Source of the DNA: Bordetella genomosp. 10
Lineage (GTDB): Bacteria > Pseudomonadota > Gammaproteobacteria > Burkholderiales > Burkholderiaceae_B
DNA: 64,000 bases
Assembly: GCF_002261225.1 (NCBI RefSeq)
Contig: NZ_NEVM01000005.1
Coordinates: 2,542,001 to 2,606,000 of the forward strand
Direction: 5' to 3'
The translations under genes were made by a program, and so were the position numbers. Numbering within the stretch: position 1 is the first letter of the stretch; each line of letters begins with the position of its first letter. Under the pieces are notes generated by a model. That model made no database searches and was not told the DNA's origin. It was given only the letters and a program-made list of their open reading frames with translations. This document shows positions 31,585 through 40,459 of the stretch, one piece after another.

Positions 31585-32310
31585 ATGATCGAATTCCAGC
31601 ACGTCTTCAAATCCTATGGACACGGCCGCAATATCCTGGCCGACATCAACTTCCGCGTGACGGCGGGTGAGTTCGTATTCGTCTCCGGACCGTCAGGCGC
31701 CGGCAAGTCTACGCTACTCAAGCTGATCGGGGGACTGGAGCCGCCCAGCCGCGGCTCCATCCAGGTCAACGGGCAGCGCCTGGACAAGCTGCCGGCGCGG
31801 GCGCGGCCCTATCTGCGCCGCGCGGTCGGGGTGATCCTGCAGGATACCCACCTGCTGTACGACCGCAACGCCTTCGAAAACGTCATGCTGCCGCTGGCCG
31901 TCACCGGCCAGCCCTGGGATTCGGCCGCCAGCCGGGCCCGCGCCGCCCTGGACAAGGTGGGCCTGGCCGGCAAGGAAAACATGAATCCGATCGAACTGTC
32001 CGGCGGGGAGCAGCAGCGCCTGGCCATTGCCCGGGCCATCGTCAACCGGCCGGCCATCCTCATCGCTGACGAACCGACGGCGAACCTCGATCACGACACC
32101 GCCTTGCGCATTATGAACGTATTCCGCGACTTCAACCGGGTCGGCGTCACCACCCTCATCGCCTCGCACGACGTGGAGCTGATGGCCCAGTACGCGCATC
32201 GCGTGCTGCGCATCGACCCGGGCCGCTTCGCCGACTCCCATCCGACCCCGGCGACGCCGGCCCCCCGCGCGGCGGCGCCCGGCATGGCGGCCGAAGGGGG
32301 GCAAGCATGA
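31585..32310 (+). CDS. ftsE: Cell division ATP-binding protein FtsE
   Basis: FtsE is the ABC-type ATPase that, with FtsX, controls periplasmic murein hydrolases at the division septum. The 241-residue protein has Walker A GPSGAGKST, signature LSGGEQQRLAIARAI and Walker B ILIADEPTANLD. A C-terminal extension of about 20 Pro/Ala-rich residues goes beyond the usual ~222. Its stop overlaps the ftsX start (ATGA). Confidence 0.96.
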   Translation: MIEFQHVFKSYGHGRNILADINFRVTAGEFVFVSGPSGAGKSTLLKLIGGLEPPSRGSIQVNGQRLDKLPARARPYLRRAVGVILQDTHLLYDRNAFENVMLPLAVTGQPWDSAASRARAALDKVGLAGKENMNPIELSGGEQQRLAIARAIVNRPAILIADEPTANLDHDTALRIMNVFRDFNRVGVTTLIASHDVELMAQYAHRVLRIDPGRFADSHPTPATPAPRAAAPGMAAEGGQA

Positions 32311-33215
32311 ACGCCTGGCTGCGACAACACCGCTACGCGCTGGGCATCACCCTGCGCCGCATGCTGGCCCAACCCTTCTCCTCCGCCGCCAACCTGCTGG
32401 TCATGGCGCTGGCGCTGGCCCTGCCCATCCTGGGCGGCGCCGTCCTGGTGTCCGTGCAGCCCGTGGCGCGCCAGGTGGCGGTGACGCCCGAACTGACCGT
32501 TTTCCTCAAGCTGAACGCGCCGGCGGGCAGCGCCGACGCCATCGCCAGCCGTATCCGCAAGGACTTCGACGCCCAGGTGCGCAACGTCCGGGTGATCGGC
32601 CGCGACAGCGCGCTGGCGGAGCTGCGCCGCAATCCCGCCTGGTCCGACGCCCTGGCGGTGCTGCCGTCCAACCCCCTGCCCGACGCCGTGGTGGCGACCC
32701 TGCGCGACGGCGAGGGCCTGGCCGGCATCGCCAGCGACCTGGCGGCCACCTGGAAGACCTGGGACCAGGTGGAGCAGGTGCAACTGGACAGCCAGTGGGT
32801 GCAAAGGCTGGAGGCGCTGTTGCGTTTCGGCCGCATCGGGCTGATTTTCCTGGCCGCCAGCGTGGCCATGGTGGTGCTGGCCACGGTTTTCAACACCGTG
32901 CGCATGCAGGCGCTGTCCCAACGCGAGGAAATCGCCGTGGCGCGCCTGGTCGGCGCGACGGAATCCTTCGTGCGGCGTCCCTTTCTCTACCTCGGCGCCC
33001 TGTCGGGCGCGCTGGCCGCCCTGCTGGCCATCGGCGTGGCCGCCCTGGCGCTGACGCCGCTGAACGACGCCATGCTGTCGCTGGCCCGCAGCTATGGCGC
33101 GGATTTCGCCATCCGCCTGCCGGACCTGCCCTGGCTGGCGGCGGCGGTGATCTGCGCCGGCGCGCTGGCCGCCCTCTCGGCGCGCTGGTCAGTCAAGCGC
33201 AGTACGCGCTTTTAA
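32307..33215 (+). CDS. ftsX: Cell division protein FtsX
   Basis: FtsX is the four-TM inner-membrane partner of FtsE. The 302-residue protein shows TM1 at about residues 28-48, an extracytoplasmic domain, and three TMs in the second half (around 180-195, 225-250 and 270-290). The linker MQALSQREEIAVARLVGATESFVRRPFLYLGAL is the conserved cytoplasmic coupling segment. It is translationally coupled to ftsE by a 4-base overlap. Confidence 0.95.
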   Translation: MNAWLRQHRYALGITLRRMLAQPFSSAANLLVMALALALPILGGAVLVSVQPVARQVAVTPELTVFLKLNAPAGSADAIASRIRKDFDAQVRNVRVIGRDSALAELRRNPAWSDALAVLPSNPLPDAVVATLRDGEGLAGIASDLAATWKTWDQVEQVQLDSQWVQRLEALLRFGRIGLIFLAASVAMVVLATVFNTVRMQALSQREEIAVARLVGATESFVRRPFLYLGALSGALAALLAIGVAALALTPLNDAMLSLARSYGADFAIRLPDLPWLAAAVICAGALAALSARWSVKRSTRF

Positions 33216-33225
33216 GCCGCTTAAT

Positions 33226-33248
33226 CGGGGGTTATCAACCCACCCCCG
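33226..33248 (+). terminator. Possible ftsX terminator hairpin
   Basis: The sequence CGGGGGTTATCAACCCACCCCCG can fold as GGGGGTT...AACC(CA)CCCCC with a two-base bulge, starting 11 bases after the ftsX stop. There is no T-run after it, so it is only a candidate. Confidence 0.35.
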
Positions 33249-33345
33249 GCATGCAATATTGTGCGCAAATCGCGGCACGAACGCGTGCCGGCGGGGCCGC
33301 GCGCCCGCTTCGGGCAGCCCGGATGGCGCCGCCGCCGTGGCCAGG

Positions 33346-33390
33346 CCGGCATGACGGACGCCGTCATGATGGAAGCCGGCATGGCGGAAG
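33346..33390. repeat. 15 bp tandem repeat, three units, upstream of cheD
   Basis: CCGGCATGACGGACG, CCGTCATGATGGAAG and CCGGCATGGCGGAAG abut one another in the 258 bp gap between ftsX and cheD. They end directly at an AT-rich tract. Confidence 0.8.
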
Positions 33391-33391
33391 C

Positions 33392-33440
33392 CATATAACC
33401 GTATAATTATCAAGAATTTGAAACTTTTAGAAACTTTGGT
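33392..33440 (+). promoter_or_regulatory. AT-rich island with a TATAAT box before cheD
   Basis: About 50 bases are strongly AT-rich in an otherwise GC-rich region and include a perfect TATAAT at 33402-33407. No good -35 sits 17 bases upstream (that position is in the tandem repeat). The strand of action and the sigma factor are therefore uncertain, but this is the most promoter-like stretch in front of cheD. Confidence 0.4.
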
Positions 33441-33473
33441 CTTCCCTCTTCCACGTTTTCGCGATCCGCTTCC

Positions 33474-34121
33474 ATGACGACTGCCCGTGACGCCCGCGCG
33501 ACGCGCCACTATTTCGACAGTACGTTCAAGTGCCCGGCCATGAAGGTCCTGCCGAACGAGTACTACGTCACTGGCGAAAACCTGATGATCACGACCGTGC
33601 TCGGCTCCTGCGTCGCCGCCTGCATCCGCGACCCGCTGACGGGCGTGGGCGGCATGAACCACTTCATGCTGCCGGAAGGCGACAGCCAGTCGCCCGCTTC
33701 CGCCACCATGCGCTACGGCGCCTTCGCGATGGAAGTCCTGATCAACGAATTGCTGAAGGCGGGCGCCGCCCGCGAAAGGCTGGAGGCCAAGGTCTTCGGC
33801 GGCGGCGCGGTGCTGTCGGCCATGCAGCAGATGAACATCGGCGAGCGCAACGGCCAGTTCGTGCTGAGCTACCTGAAGACGGAAGGCATCCCCGTCAAGG
33901 CGCAGGACCTGGGCGACGTCTACGCGCGGCGCGTCAATTTCTTCCCGCACGACGGCCGCGTCATGCTGCGCAAGATGGATTCACGCACCCGCGCCGGCGA
34001 AGTCATCGCCAAGCGGGAAGAAGCCGTGGCTCAGACCCTGCACGAAAAAGCGGTCGCCAAGCCGCGCGTGGAGCGCTTCGCCATGCCCGTGCGCCGCAAG
34101 GTCAACGCCCCCGCGGCCTGA
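33474..34121 (+). CDS. cheD: Chemoreceptor glutamine deamidase CheD
   Basis: CheD deamidates specific glutamines of chemoreceptors to glutamate and so tunes their signalling. The 215-residue protein has the catalytic cysteine in VLGSCVAAC and the histidine in GGMNHFMLP, as in the family. The region 75-160 ([21 protein letters not shown]) is also conserved. C-terminal residues after about 185 are a basic extension. It stands alone here, with no che, mcp or flagellar genes beside it, whereas in relatives cheD usually lies in the chemotaxis operon. Confidence 0.94.
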   Translation: MTTARDARATRHYFDSTFKCPAMKVLPNEYYVTGENLMITTVLGSCVAACIRDPLTGVGGMNHFMLPEGDSQSPASATMRYGAFAMEVLINELLKAGAARERLEAKVFGGGAVLSAMQQMNIGERNGQFVLSYLKTEGIPVKAQDLGDVYARRVNFFPHDGRVMLRKMDSRTRAGEVIAKREEAVAQTLHEKAVAKPRVERFAMPVRRKVNAPAA

Positions 34122-34135
34122 GCCGCGCACATGGA

Positions 34136-34154
34136 CGGCGGCGCGAGGCCGCCG
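34136..34154. terminator. Hairpin between convergent cheD and indolepyruvate oxidoreductase genes
   Basis: A 7 bp GC stem (CGGCGGC / GCCGCCG) with a 5-base loop lies in the 40 bp between the two stop codons. It could end transcription from both sides. No T-run is present. Confidence 0.4.
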
Positions 34155-34161
34155 AGCCACA

Positions 34162-37100
34162 TCAGGCCGCGCGCGCGCCGCCGATCTCCCGCACCGGCGC
34201 CGAGAACTTCTCCAGCAGCGCCATCCGCTGCCTGGCCGCCTTCTCCATCGCGGCCTCCTTGACGTGCCCATAGCCTCGGATCTGCTCCGGCAGGCTGGCC
34301 AGCGCCACCGCGGCATCCAGGTTGCCGCGATCCAGCTTGGGCAGCACGCTGCGCAAGAGCGTTTCCCGGTACTCCTCGATCAAGGCCCTTTCGGCGCGCC
34401 GTTCCGCGGTGCGGCCGAAGGGATCCAGGGCCGTGCCGCGCAGGAAGCGCAGGCGCGCCAGGATGCCGAAGGCCTTGAGCATCCACGGCCCATAGGAACG
34501 CTTGACCAGGTGTCCCTGCGCGTCGCGGCGCGCCAGGACGGGCGGCGCCAGGTGGAAATTCAGCTTCCAGTCGCCCTCGAACTGGCGCCGCACCGCGTCG
34601 AGGAATTCGCCGTCGGTATAGAGCCGCGCCACTTCGTATTCATCCTTGTAGGCCAGCAGCTTGAAGTAATAGCGCGCCACGGCCTCCGTCAGCCGGGACG
34701 TGCCGGTGGCGGCCTGCTCGACCTGGGCAACCTGCTCCACCAGCGCCTCGTAGCCGCGCGCGTAGGCGGCGTTTTGATATTGCGTCAGGAATTCGCCGCG
34801 GCTGCGCACCAGCGCCTGCACCGCGGCGGGCAGCCGGCGCAGCGACGGACCCGCCGAGCCGGCCGGATCGGCGCCGCCGGCGCTGCCGCCCTCGCCCGCC
34901 GGGCGCGCGCCGCGGCGGATCTCGATGATCTCCGCGCCTTCCGCGTCCAGGCGCGTGCCGGCGCCGCCCGCGGGCGCCTGGACCAGCGACTGCACGGCGG
35001 CCGGGTCCTGCGCCACGCGCCGGCCCCAGGCAAACGCCGCCTGGTTGCGGGCGACCTGCTGCCCATTGAGCTCGATGGCGCGCAGCAGGCTCTCGCGGGA
35101 CAGGGGAATCCAGCCCATCTGCCAGGCGTAGCCCATCATCAGCGGATTGGCGTAGATGGCGTCGCCCAGCAGGCCCACCGCCAGCTCGGCGGCATCCATC
35201 GCATGGACGTTGTCCGCCCCGCATGCGCGCCGCAGATCGTGCAGCAGGTCGCTGCCGGGCAGATGCCAATCCGGATTGCCGACGAAGGCCGCCGTCGGCG
35301 CGACGTCGCTATTGAGCAGCAGCCGGGTGCGGCCGGCGCGCATGCGCGCCAGCGCATCCTGGCCGGTGGCGACCACCAGGTCGCCCGCCAGCACCACGTC
35401 GGCCTCGCCCATGGCGACCCGCGTATTGAGCAGGCCCTCCGGCGAGGCCGCCAGCACGACGTGCGAATGCACCGCCCCGCCCTTTTGCGCCAGACCGGCC
35501 ATGTCCAGCACCGAACAGCCCTTGCCCTCGATATGCGCGGCCATGCCCAGCAACTGGCCGATGGTGACCACCCCCGTGCCGCCCACGCCCGCGATGAAGA
35601 TGCCATAGGCGCGGCGCAGTTCGGGCGTCTCGGGTTCGGGCACGTCCGCGTCGATGACGCCTTCCTGCGCCAGCGCCTTGGGCTGGCGCAGCTTGCCGCC
35701 CTCGACGGTCACGAAGCTGGGGCAGAAGCCCTTGAGGCAGGAAAAATCCTTGTTGCAGCTCGATTGATTGATGACGCGCTTGCGGCCGAATTCGGTTTCC
35801 AGGGGCTCGACCGACAGGCAGTGCGATTTCTCCGAGCAATCGCCGCAGCCTTCGCACACCCGCTCGTTGATGACCACGCGGCGGGCGGGATCGGGGTAGG
35901 CGTTGTGCTTGCGGCGGCGGCGCTTCTCGGTGGCGCAGGTCTGGTCGTAGATCAGGACCGAGACGTCCGGGTATTCGCGCAGCTCGCGCATCACCGCATC
36001 CAGTTCGTCGCGATGGCGCACCGGCACGCCCGGCGCCAGGCCCTGCATGCCGCGATACTTTTCCGGCTCGTCGGTGACGACGATGATTTTCCCTATGCCC
36101 TCGGCCGCCACCTGCCGCGTGATCATCGGCACGCTGATGGGGCCATCCACCGGCTGCCCGCCGGTCATGGCCACGGCGTCGTTGAACAGGATCTTGTAGG
36201 TGATGGGCACCTTGGCCGCCACCGCCGCGCGTATCGCCAGCAGGCCGGAATGGTAGTAGGTGCCGTCGCCCAGGTTGGCGAAGACGTGCTTCTCGTCGGT
36301 GAAGGGCGCCTGGCCGATCCAGGGCACGCCCTCGCCACCCATCTGCGTGAACACCTGGGTATTGCGGCCCATCCACGTCACCATGTAATGGCAGCCGATG
36401 CCCGCCATCCCGCGCGAGCCTTCCGGCAGCCGCGTCGAGGTGTTGTGCGGACAGCCCGAACAGAACCAGGGCTTGCGCTCGGCCACCACGCGCGGCCGCG
36501 CCAGCGCGCGCGCGGCGGCGTCGATCGCGTCCAGGCGCGCCTGGATGCCGGCGCGCACGTCGTCCGGCAGCTCGAAGCGCAACAGGCGCGCGCCTATCGC
36601 CTTGGCCACCACGGCGGGGGAGAATTCGTAGTGCGCGGGCAGCAGCCAGTTGCCCTGCGGCACCGACCATTCGCCGCCGTCCTTGTCGTCGAACTTCCCG
36701 ACCACGCGTGGGATCTTGCGGCCGGTCCCTATCCAGCCGAACAGTTCTTCCTTCAACTGGTATTCCAGCACCTGGCGCTTTTCCTCGACCACCAGGATCT
36801 CGTCCAGCCCCTCGGCGAAGCGCTGCGTGCCGGTGGCCTCCAGCGGCCACACCATGCCCACCTTGAACAGGCGCACCCCGATGCGGCGGCAGACGTCTTC
36901 GGTCAGGCCCAGGTCCACCATCGCCTGACGCGTATCCAGGTAGGCCTTGCCCGACGTCATGATGCCGAAGCGCGCCTCGTCGGCCGGCACCTGCCAGAGC
37001 TCCCGGTTCAAGCCGTTGGCGCGCACGTAGGCCAGCGCCGCGTACAGCTTGTAGTCCAGCAGGCGGGCCTCCTGCTGCAGCGGCGTATCCGGCAGCCGGA

Positions 37101-37836
37101 TGTTCAGGCCGTCGGGCGGCATCTGGAAATCCTCCGGCAGGAGGATGCGCACGCGATCGGCGTCGACGTCGACCGACGCCGAGACCTCGACGATGTCCGT
37201 GATGCACTTCATGCCCACCCAGACGCCGGCATAGCGGCTCATGGCCCAGCCGTGCAGGCCGAAATCCAGCACTTCCTGCACGCTCGACGGGAACAGCACG
37301 GGAATCAGGCAGGCCTTGAAGATATGGTCGCTCTGGTGCGGCAGCGTGGAGGACTTGGCGGGATGGTCGTCGCCCGCCACCACCAGCACGCCGCCATGGC
37401 GCGAGGTGCCGGCGGCGTTGGCGTGCTTGAACACGTCGCCGCTGCGGTCCACGCCCGGCCCCTTGCCGTACCACATGCCGAACACGCCGTCATAGCGCGC
37501 GCCCGGGAAAAGGTTGACCTGCTGCGAGCCCCACACCGCGGTGGCGGCCAGGTCCTCGTTGATGCCCGGCCGGAACTCGACGTGATGTTCCTTCAGGTAC
37601 TTGGCCGCCTTCCACATATTGAGGTCGACCCCGCCCAGCGGCGATCCGCGGTAGCCGGACACGAAGCCGGCGGTATTGAGCCCCGCCTGCAGGTCGCGCA
37701 CGCGCTGCATCATGGGCAGGCGCACGAGGGCGTGGATGCCGCTCATCCAGGCGCGGCCGGTATGGAGGGTGTACTTGTCGTCCAGTTGGACGGAGGCGAG
37801 CGCCGCGCTTTGCGCGGGCGTGAGGGGGGCGTTCAT
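34162..37836 (-). CDS. Indolepyruvate ferredoxin oxidoreductase, fused alpha-beta form
   Basis: This 1224-residue thiamine-diphosphate enzyme oxidatively decarboxylates 2-oxo acids (indolepyruvate or related aryl- or branched-chain 2-oxo acids) to acyl-CoA with ferredoxin as acceptor. Visible are an N-terminal pyrimidine-binding domain (GYRGSPLGGVD), the ThDP motif starting GDGTYYHSG and ending NDAVAMTGGQ, and an Fe-S region with two Cys groups (CEGCGDCSEKSHC, CNKDFSCLKGFC). The gamma domain starts with GIFIAGVGGTGVVTIGQLLG. A Gly/Ala-rich insert near residue 950 looks like a recent expansion. The ATG at 37836 follows GGAGACAAG. Substrate choice cannot be decided here. Confidence 0.92.
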   Translation of the reverse strand: MNAPLTPAQSAALASVQLDDKYTLHTGRAWMSGIHALVRLPMMQRVRDLQAGLNTAGFVSGYRGSPLGGVDLNMWKAAKYLKEHHVEFRPGINEDLAATAVWGSQQVNLFPGARYDGVFGMWYGKGPGVDRSGDVFKHANAAGTSRHGGVLVVAGDDHPAKSSTLPHQSDHIFKACLIPVLFPSSVQEVLDFGLHGWAMSRYAGVWVGMKCITDIVEVSASVDVDADRVRILLPEDFQMPPDGLNIRLPDTPLQQEARLLDYKLYAALAYVRANGLNRELWQVPADEARFGIMTSGKAYLDTRQAMVDLGLTEDVCRRIGVRLFKVGMVWPLEATGTQRFAEGLDEILVVEEKRQVLEYQLKEELFGWIGTGRKIPRVVGKFDDKDGGEWSVPQGNWLLPAHYEFSPAVVAKAIGARLLRFELPDDVRAGIQARLDAIDAAARALARPRVVAERKPWFCSGCPHNTSTRLPEGSRGMAGIGCHYMVTWMGRNTQVFTQMGGEGVPWIGQAPFTDEKHVFANLGDGTYYHSGLLAIRAAVAAKVPITYKILFNDAVAMTGGQPVDGPISVPMITRQVAAEGIGKIIVVTDEPEKYRGMQGLAPGVPVRHRDELDAVMRELREYPDVSVLIYDQTCATEKRRRRKHNAYPDPARRVVINERVCEGCGDCSEKSHCLSVEPLETEFGRKRVINQSSCNKDFSCLKGFCPSFVTVEGGKLRQPKALAQEGVIDADVPEPETPELRRAYGIFIAGVGGTGVVTIGQLLGMAAHIEGKGCSVLDMAGLAQKGGAVHSHVVLAASPEGLLNTRVAMGEADVVLAGDLVVATGQDALARMRAGRTRLLLNSDVAPTAAFVGNPDWHLPGSDLLHDLRRACGADNVHAMDAAELAVGLLGDAIYANPLMMGYAWQMGWIPLSRESLLRAIELNGQQVARNQAAFAWGRRVAQDPAAVQSLVQAPAGGAGTRLDAEGAEIIEIRRGARPAGEGGSAGGADPAGSAGPSLRRLPAAVQALVRSRGEFLTQYQNAAYARGYEALVEQVAQVEQAATGTSRLTEAVARYYFKLLAYKDEYEVARLYTDGEFLDAVRRQFEGDWKLNFHLAPPVLARRDAQGHLVKRSYGPWMLKAFGILARLRFLRGTALDPFGRTAERRAERALIEEYRETLLRSVLPKLDRGNLDAAVALASLPEQIRGYGHVKEAAMEKAARQRMALLEKFSAPVREIGGARAA

Positions 37837-38116
37837 CTTGTCTCCAGTTTGTCGTGGATAGCCCGGCCGGCACGGCATCCGCTCTTTTGGAGCATTGCGG
37901 ACCGATCCAGGCGTTCGCGCTCGGCGGCCGCCCGGACGGAGCCGGACAGGACTTGCCGATCAACTTGTTATGCGTTCGGTTGTAACTCCGGGCGGCCCTT
38001 CCCGCAATAGGGGACATCTACGGGGGCGGCGGGTAGCCTCCGGGGGCTTTCACGGCCTGGCCGCCGCCGGTCCGGCGCGCCTCCCGGTCGGGGCGCCCGA
38101 GGTGCATAATCACGCC

Positions 38117-39247
38117 ATGGATTTCGCCCCCCGCATCGTCGCCTGGCAACGCAGCCATGGCCGTCACGACCTGCCCTGGCAGAACACCCGCGACCCGTAC
38201 CGCATCTGGTTGTCGGAGATCATGCTGCAGCAGACCCAGGTCAGCACCGTCATCCCCTATTACGAACGCTTCCTGGAACGTTTTCCCGACCTGGCGGCGC
38301 TGGCCGCGGCCGAGCAGGACGAGGTCATGCCCTACTGGGCGGGCCTCGGCTACTACGCCCGGGCGCGCAACCTGCATCGCTGCGCGCAGGAGATCGTGCG
38401 CGACTGGGGCGGCCGCTTTCCGCCGGACGCTGCCGGCATCGCCACCCTGCCCGGCATCGGCCGCTCTACCGCCGCCGCCATCGCGGCCTTCGCCTACGGC
38501 GAGACCGCGCCCATCATGGACGGCAACGTCAAGCGGGTGTTCACGCGGCATTTCGGCATCGCCGGCGACCCGTCCAAGCGCGACGTGGAGACGCGCTTGT
38601 GGACCCTGGCGGAGGAGCAGGTGGCGTCGGCGCCGGCCGACGCCGGCGTCCTGGCGGCCGTGGCTGCTGCCGCCGCGGCCACGCCGGAAAGCGACGCTGT
38701 GGCCGGCTATATGGCCAGCTACACCCAGGGCCTGATGGACCTGGGCGCCACCCTCTGTACGCGCGGCAAGCCGGACTGTCCGCGCTGCCCGGTGCAGGCG
38801 ACCTGCGTGGCCCGCATCGAAGGACGCCAGGCCGAGCTGCCCACGCCCAAGGCCCGCAAGGCGACGCCGGAGCGCAGCACCGGCATGCTGGTGCTGCGCC
38901 ACGACGGCCGCGTGCTGTTGCAGCAGCGGCCCTCCCCCGGCATCTGGGGCGGTCTCTGGAGCCTGCCGGAATTCGATCCGGCGCAAGACGCGGCGGCGGC
39001 CTGCAAGGCGCTGGGCGCGCAGCCCGGCGAACTGTGCGAACTGGCGGCCTTCGCGCATACGTTCACGCACTTCCGCCTGCACGTGCGGCCCTGGTTCGTT
39101 TCCCTGAAGCAAGCGCCGGCCGCGCTCGACGCGCCGCAACGCTGGGTGGACGAGGCCGAGCTCGCCCACGTCGCGCTGCCGGCGCCGGTGCGCAAGCTGC
39201 TGGATGGCTTGTTCGCGGCGGGCTTGCCGCACATGCTGCCGGCTTGA
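38117..39247 (+). CDS. mutY: Adenine DNA glycosylase MutY
   Basis: MutY removes adenine mispaired with 8-oxoguanine, complementing MutT-type cleansing. The 376-residue protein begins with the core DFAPRIVAWQRSHGRHDLPWQ and has the helix-hairpin-helix LPGIGRSTAAAIAAFAYG followed by MDGNVKRV with the catalytic Asp. The 4Fe-4S ligands CTRGKPDCPRCPVQATC have the expected 6-2-5 spacing, and a C-terminal Nudix-like domain recognises 8-oxoG. The upstream frame is open for another 74 codons but is not family-like. It is divergent from the oxidoreductase gene across about 280 bp. Confidence 0.96.
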   Translation: MDFAPRIVAWQRSHGRHDLPWQNTRDPYRIWLSEIMLQQTQVSTVIPYYERFLERFPDLAALAAAEQDEVMPYWAGLGYYARARNLHRCAQEIVRDWGGRFPPDAAGIATLPGIGRSTAAAIAAFAYGETAPIMDGNVKRVFTRHFGIAGDPSKRDVETRLWTLAEEQVASAPADAGVLAAVAAAAAATPESDAVAGYMASYTQGLMDLGATLCTRGKPDCPRCPVQATCVARIEGRQAELPTPKARKATPERSTGMLVLRHDGRVLLQQRPSPGIWGGLWSLPEFDPAQDAAAACKALGAQPGELCELAAFAHTFTHFRLHVRPWFVSLKQAPAALDAPQRWVDEAELAHVALPAPVRKLLDGLFAAGLPHMLPA

Positions 39248-39322
39248 ACCGGCGCGCCGGCGGCGGCGCATCGCGGCCCCGCCGCGTGGCGGGATCAGGC
39301 GCGCCGGCCTCTGCGCCGGCGC

Positions 39323-40459
39323 CTACGCCTTGGTCCCGCGGTAGCGGTTGATGCTCATCAGCATCCCGCAAGCCACGCCGACCGTCAGCAAGGCCGTGCC
39401 GCCGTAGCTCATGAAGGGCAAGGGCACGCCCACGACCGGCAGGATGCCGGTGACCATGCCGATGTTCACGAACACGTAGATGAAGAACATCATGGTCAGC
39501 GCCCCCGCCAGCAGGCGGCCGAACTGGGTGGTGGCGCGGGTGGCGATGGTCAGCCCGCGCGCGATCAGCAGGCCGTACAGGACCAGGATCATGACGCCGC
39601 CGTAGAGGCCGAATTCCTCCGCGTAGACCGCGTAGATGAAATCGGTGGTGCGCTCCGGGATGAAGTCCAGGTGCGTCTGCGTGCCCTTCATATACCCCTT
39701 GCCGTACAGGCCGCCGGAACCGACGGCGATCATCGACTGGATGGTATGGAAGCCCTTGCCCAGGGGGTCCGAGCTGGGATCCAGCAGCGTGCAGACGCGG
39801 TGCTTCTGGTAGTCGTGCAGGACCACCCAGTCGACGTCGGGCTGGCATAGCTGGTCTTCATAGGACACCAGCGTGCCGACGCCGATGGCGGCCGCCAGCA
39901 CCACGGGTATCAGCAGCTTGAAGGACAGGCCGGCGAAGTAGATGACGCAGAAGCCGGCGCCGAACACCAGCAGGGCGGTGCCCAGGTCGGGCTGGCGCAC
40001 GATCAGGAAAAAAGGCACGACCAGCAGCGCGCCGGCCACCAGGAAGTCGCGGATGCGCACCTGCCCTTCATGGCGCTGGAAGTACCAGGCCAGCATCATG
40101 GGCAGGGCGATCTTCAGCATTTCCGAGGGCTGGATGCGCGTGAAACCGAGATTGAGCCAGCGCGTCGCGCCCTTGCTGGTCTCGCCGAACAGGTCCACGC
40201 CCACCAGCAGGGCCACGCCCAGGATGTAGAAAGGCAGCGCCAGCCGCATCAGCAGCGGCGGCGGCGTCAGGGCCACGGCCCACATGGCGAAGAAGGCAAT
40301 GAGGAAGTTGCGCGACTGGTCGGCGAAGCGCCAGTCGGTGCTGCCCACGGCCGAATGCATGACGGTCAGGCCCAAGGCCGTGAACATGATCAGGATGAGC
40401 AACAGCGGCCAATCGAACGCGGTGAAGATGCGCAGCAGGATAAGGGCGATGCGTTTCAT
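39323..40459 (-). CDS. rodA: Rod-shape peptidoglycan glycosyltransferase RodA
   Basis: RodA is the SEDS-family polymerase that makes lateral-wall glycan together with PBP2. The 378-residue protein has ten hydrophobic segments. It carries the SEDS signatures GWLNLGFTRIQPSEMLKIALPMMLAWYF (here ATRWLNLGF) and, near the end, GVPLPFMSYGGTALLTVGVACGMLMSINRYR. The ATG overlaps the mrdA stop by 4 bases (ATGA), consistent with a stoichiometric RodA-PBP2 complex. It is the last gene of mreBCD-mrdA-rodA and converges on mutY across a 75 bp GC-rich inverted-repeat region. Confidence 0.96.
   Translation of the reverse strand: MKRIALILLRIFTAFDWPLLLILIMFTALGLTVMHSAVGSTDWRFADQSRNFLIAFFAMWAVALTPPPLLMRLALPFYILGVALLVGVDLFGETSKGATRWLNLGFTRIQPSEMLKIALPMMLAWYFQRHEGQVRIRDFLVAGALLVVPFFLIVRQPDLGTALLVFGAGFCVIYFAGLSFKLLIPVVLAAAIGVGTLVSYEDQLCQPDVDWVVLHDYQKHRVCTLLDPSSDPLGKGFHTIQSMIAVGSGGLYGKGYMKGTQTHLDFIPERTTDFIYAVYAEEFGLYGGVMILVLYGLLIARGLTIATRATTQFGRLLAGALTMMFFIYVFVNIGMVTGILPVVGVPLPFMSYGGTALLTVGVACGMLMSINRYRGTKA

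Noticed and set aside
34264..38010. A 1248-codon plus-strand frame opposite the oxidoreductase
   Set aside because: The protein would be rich in His, Arg and Gln with no domain; long antisense frames are usual in high-GC genes.
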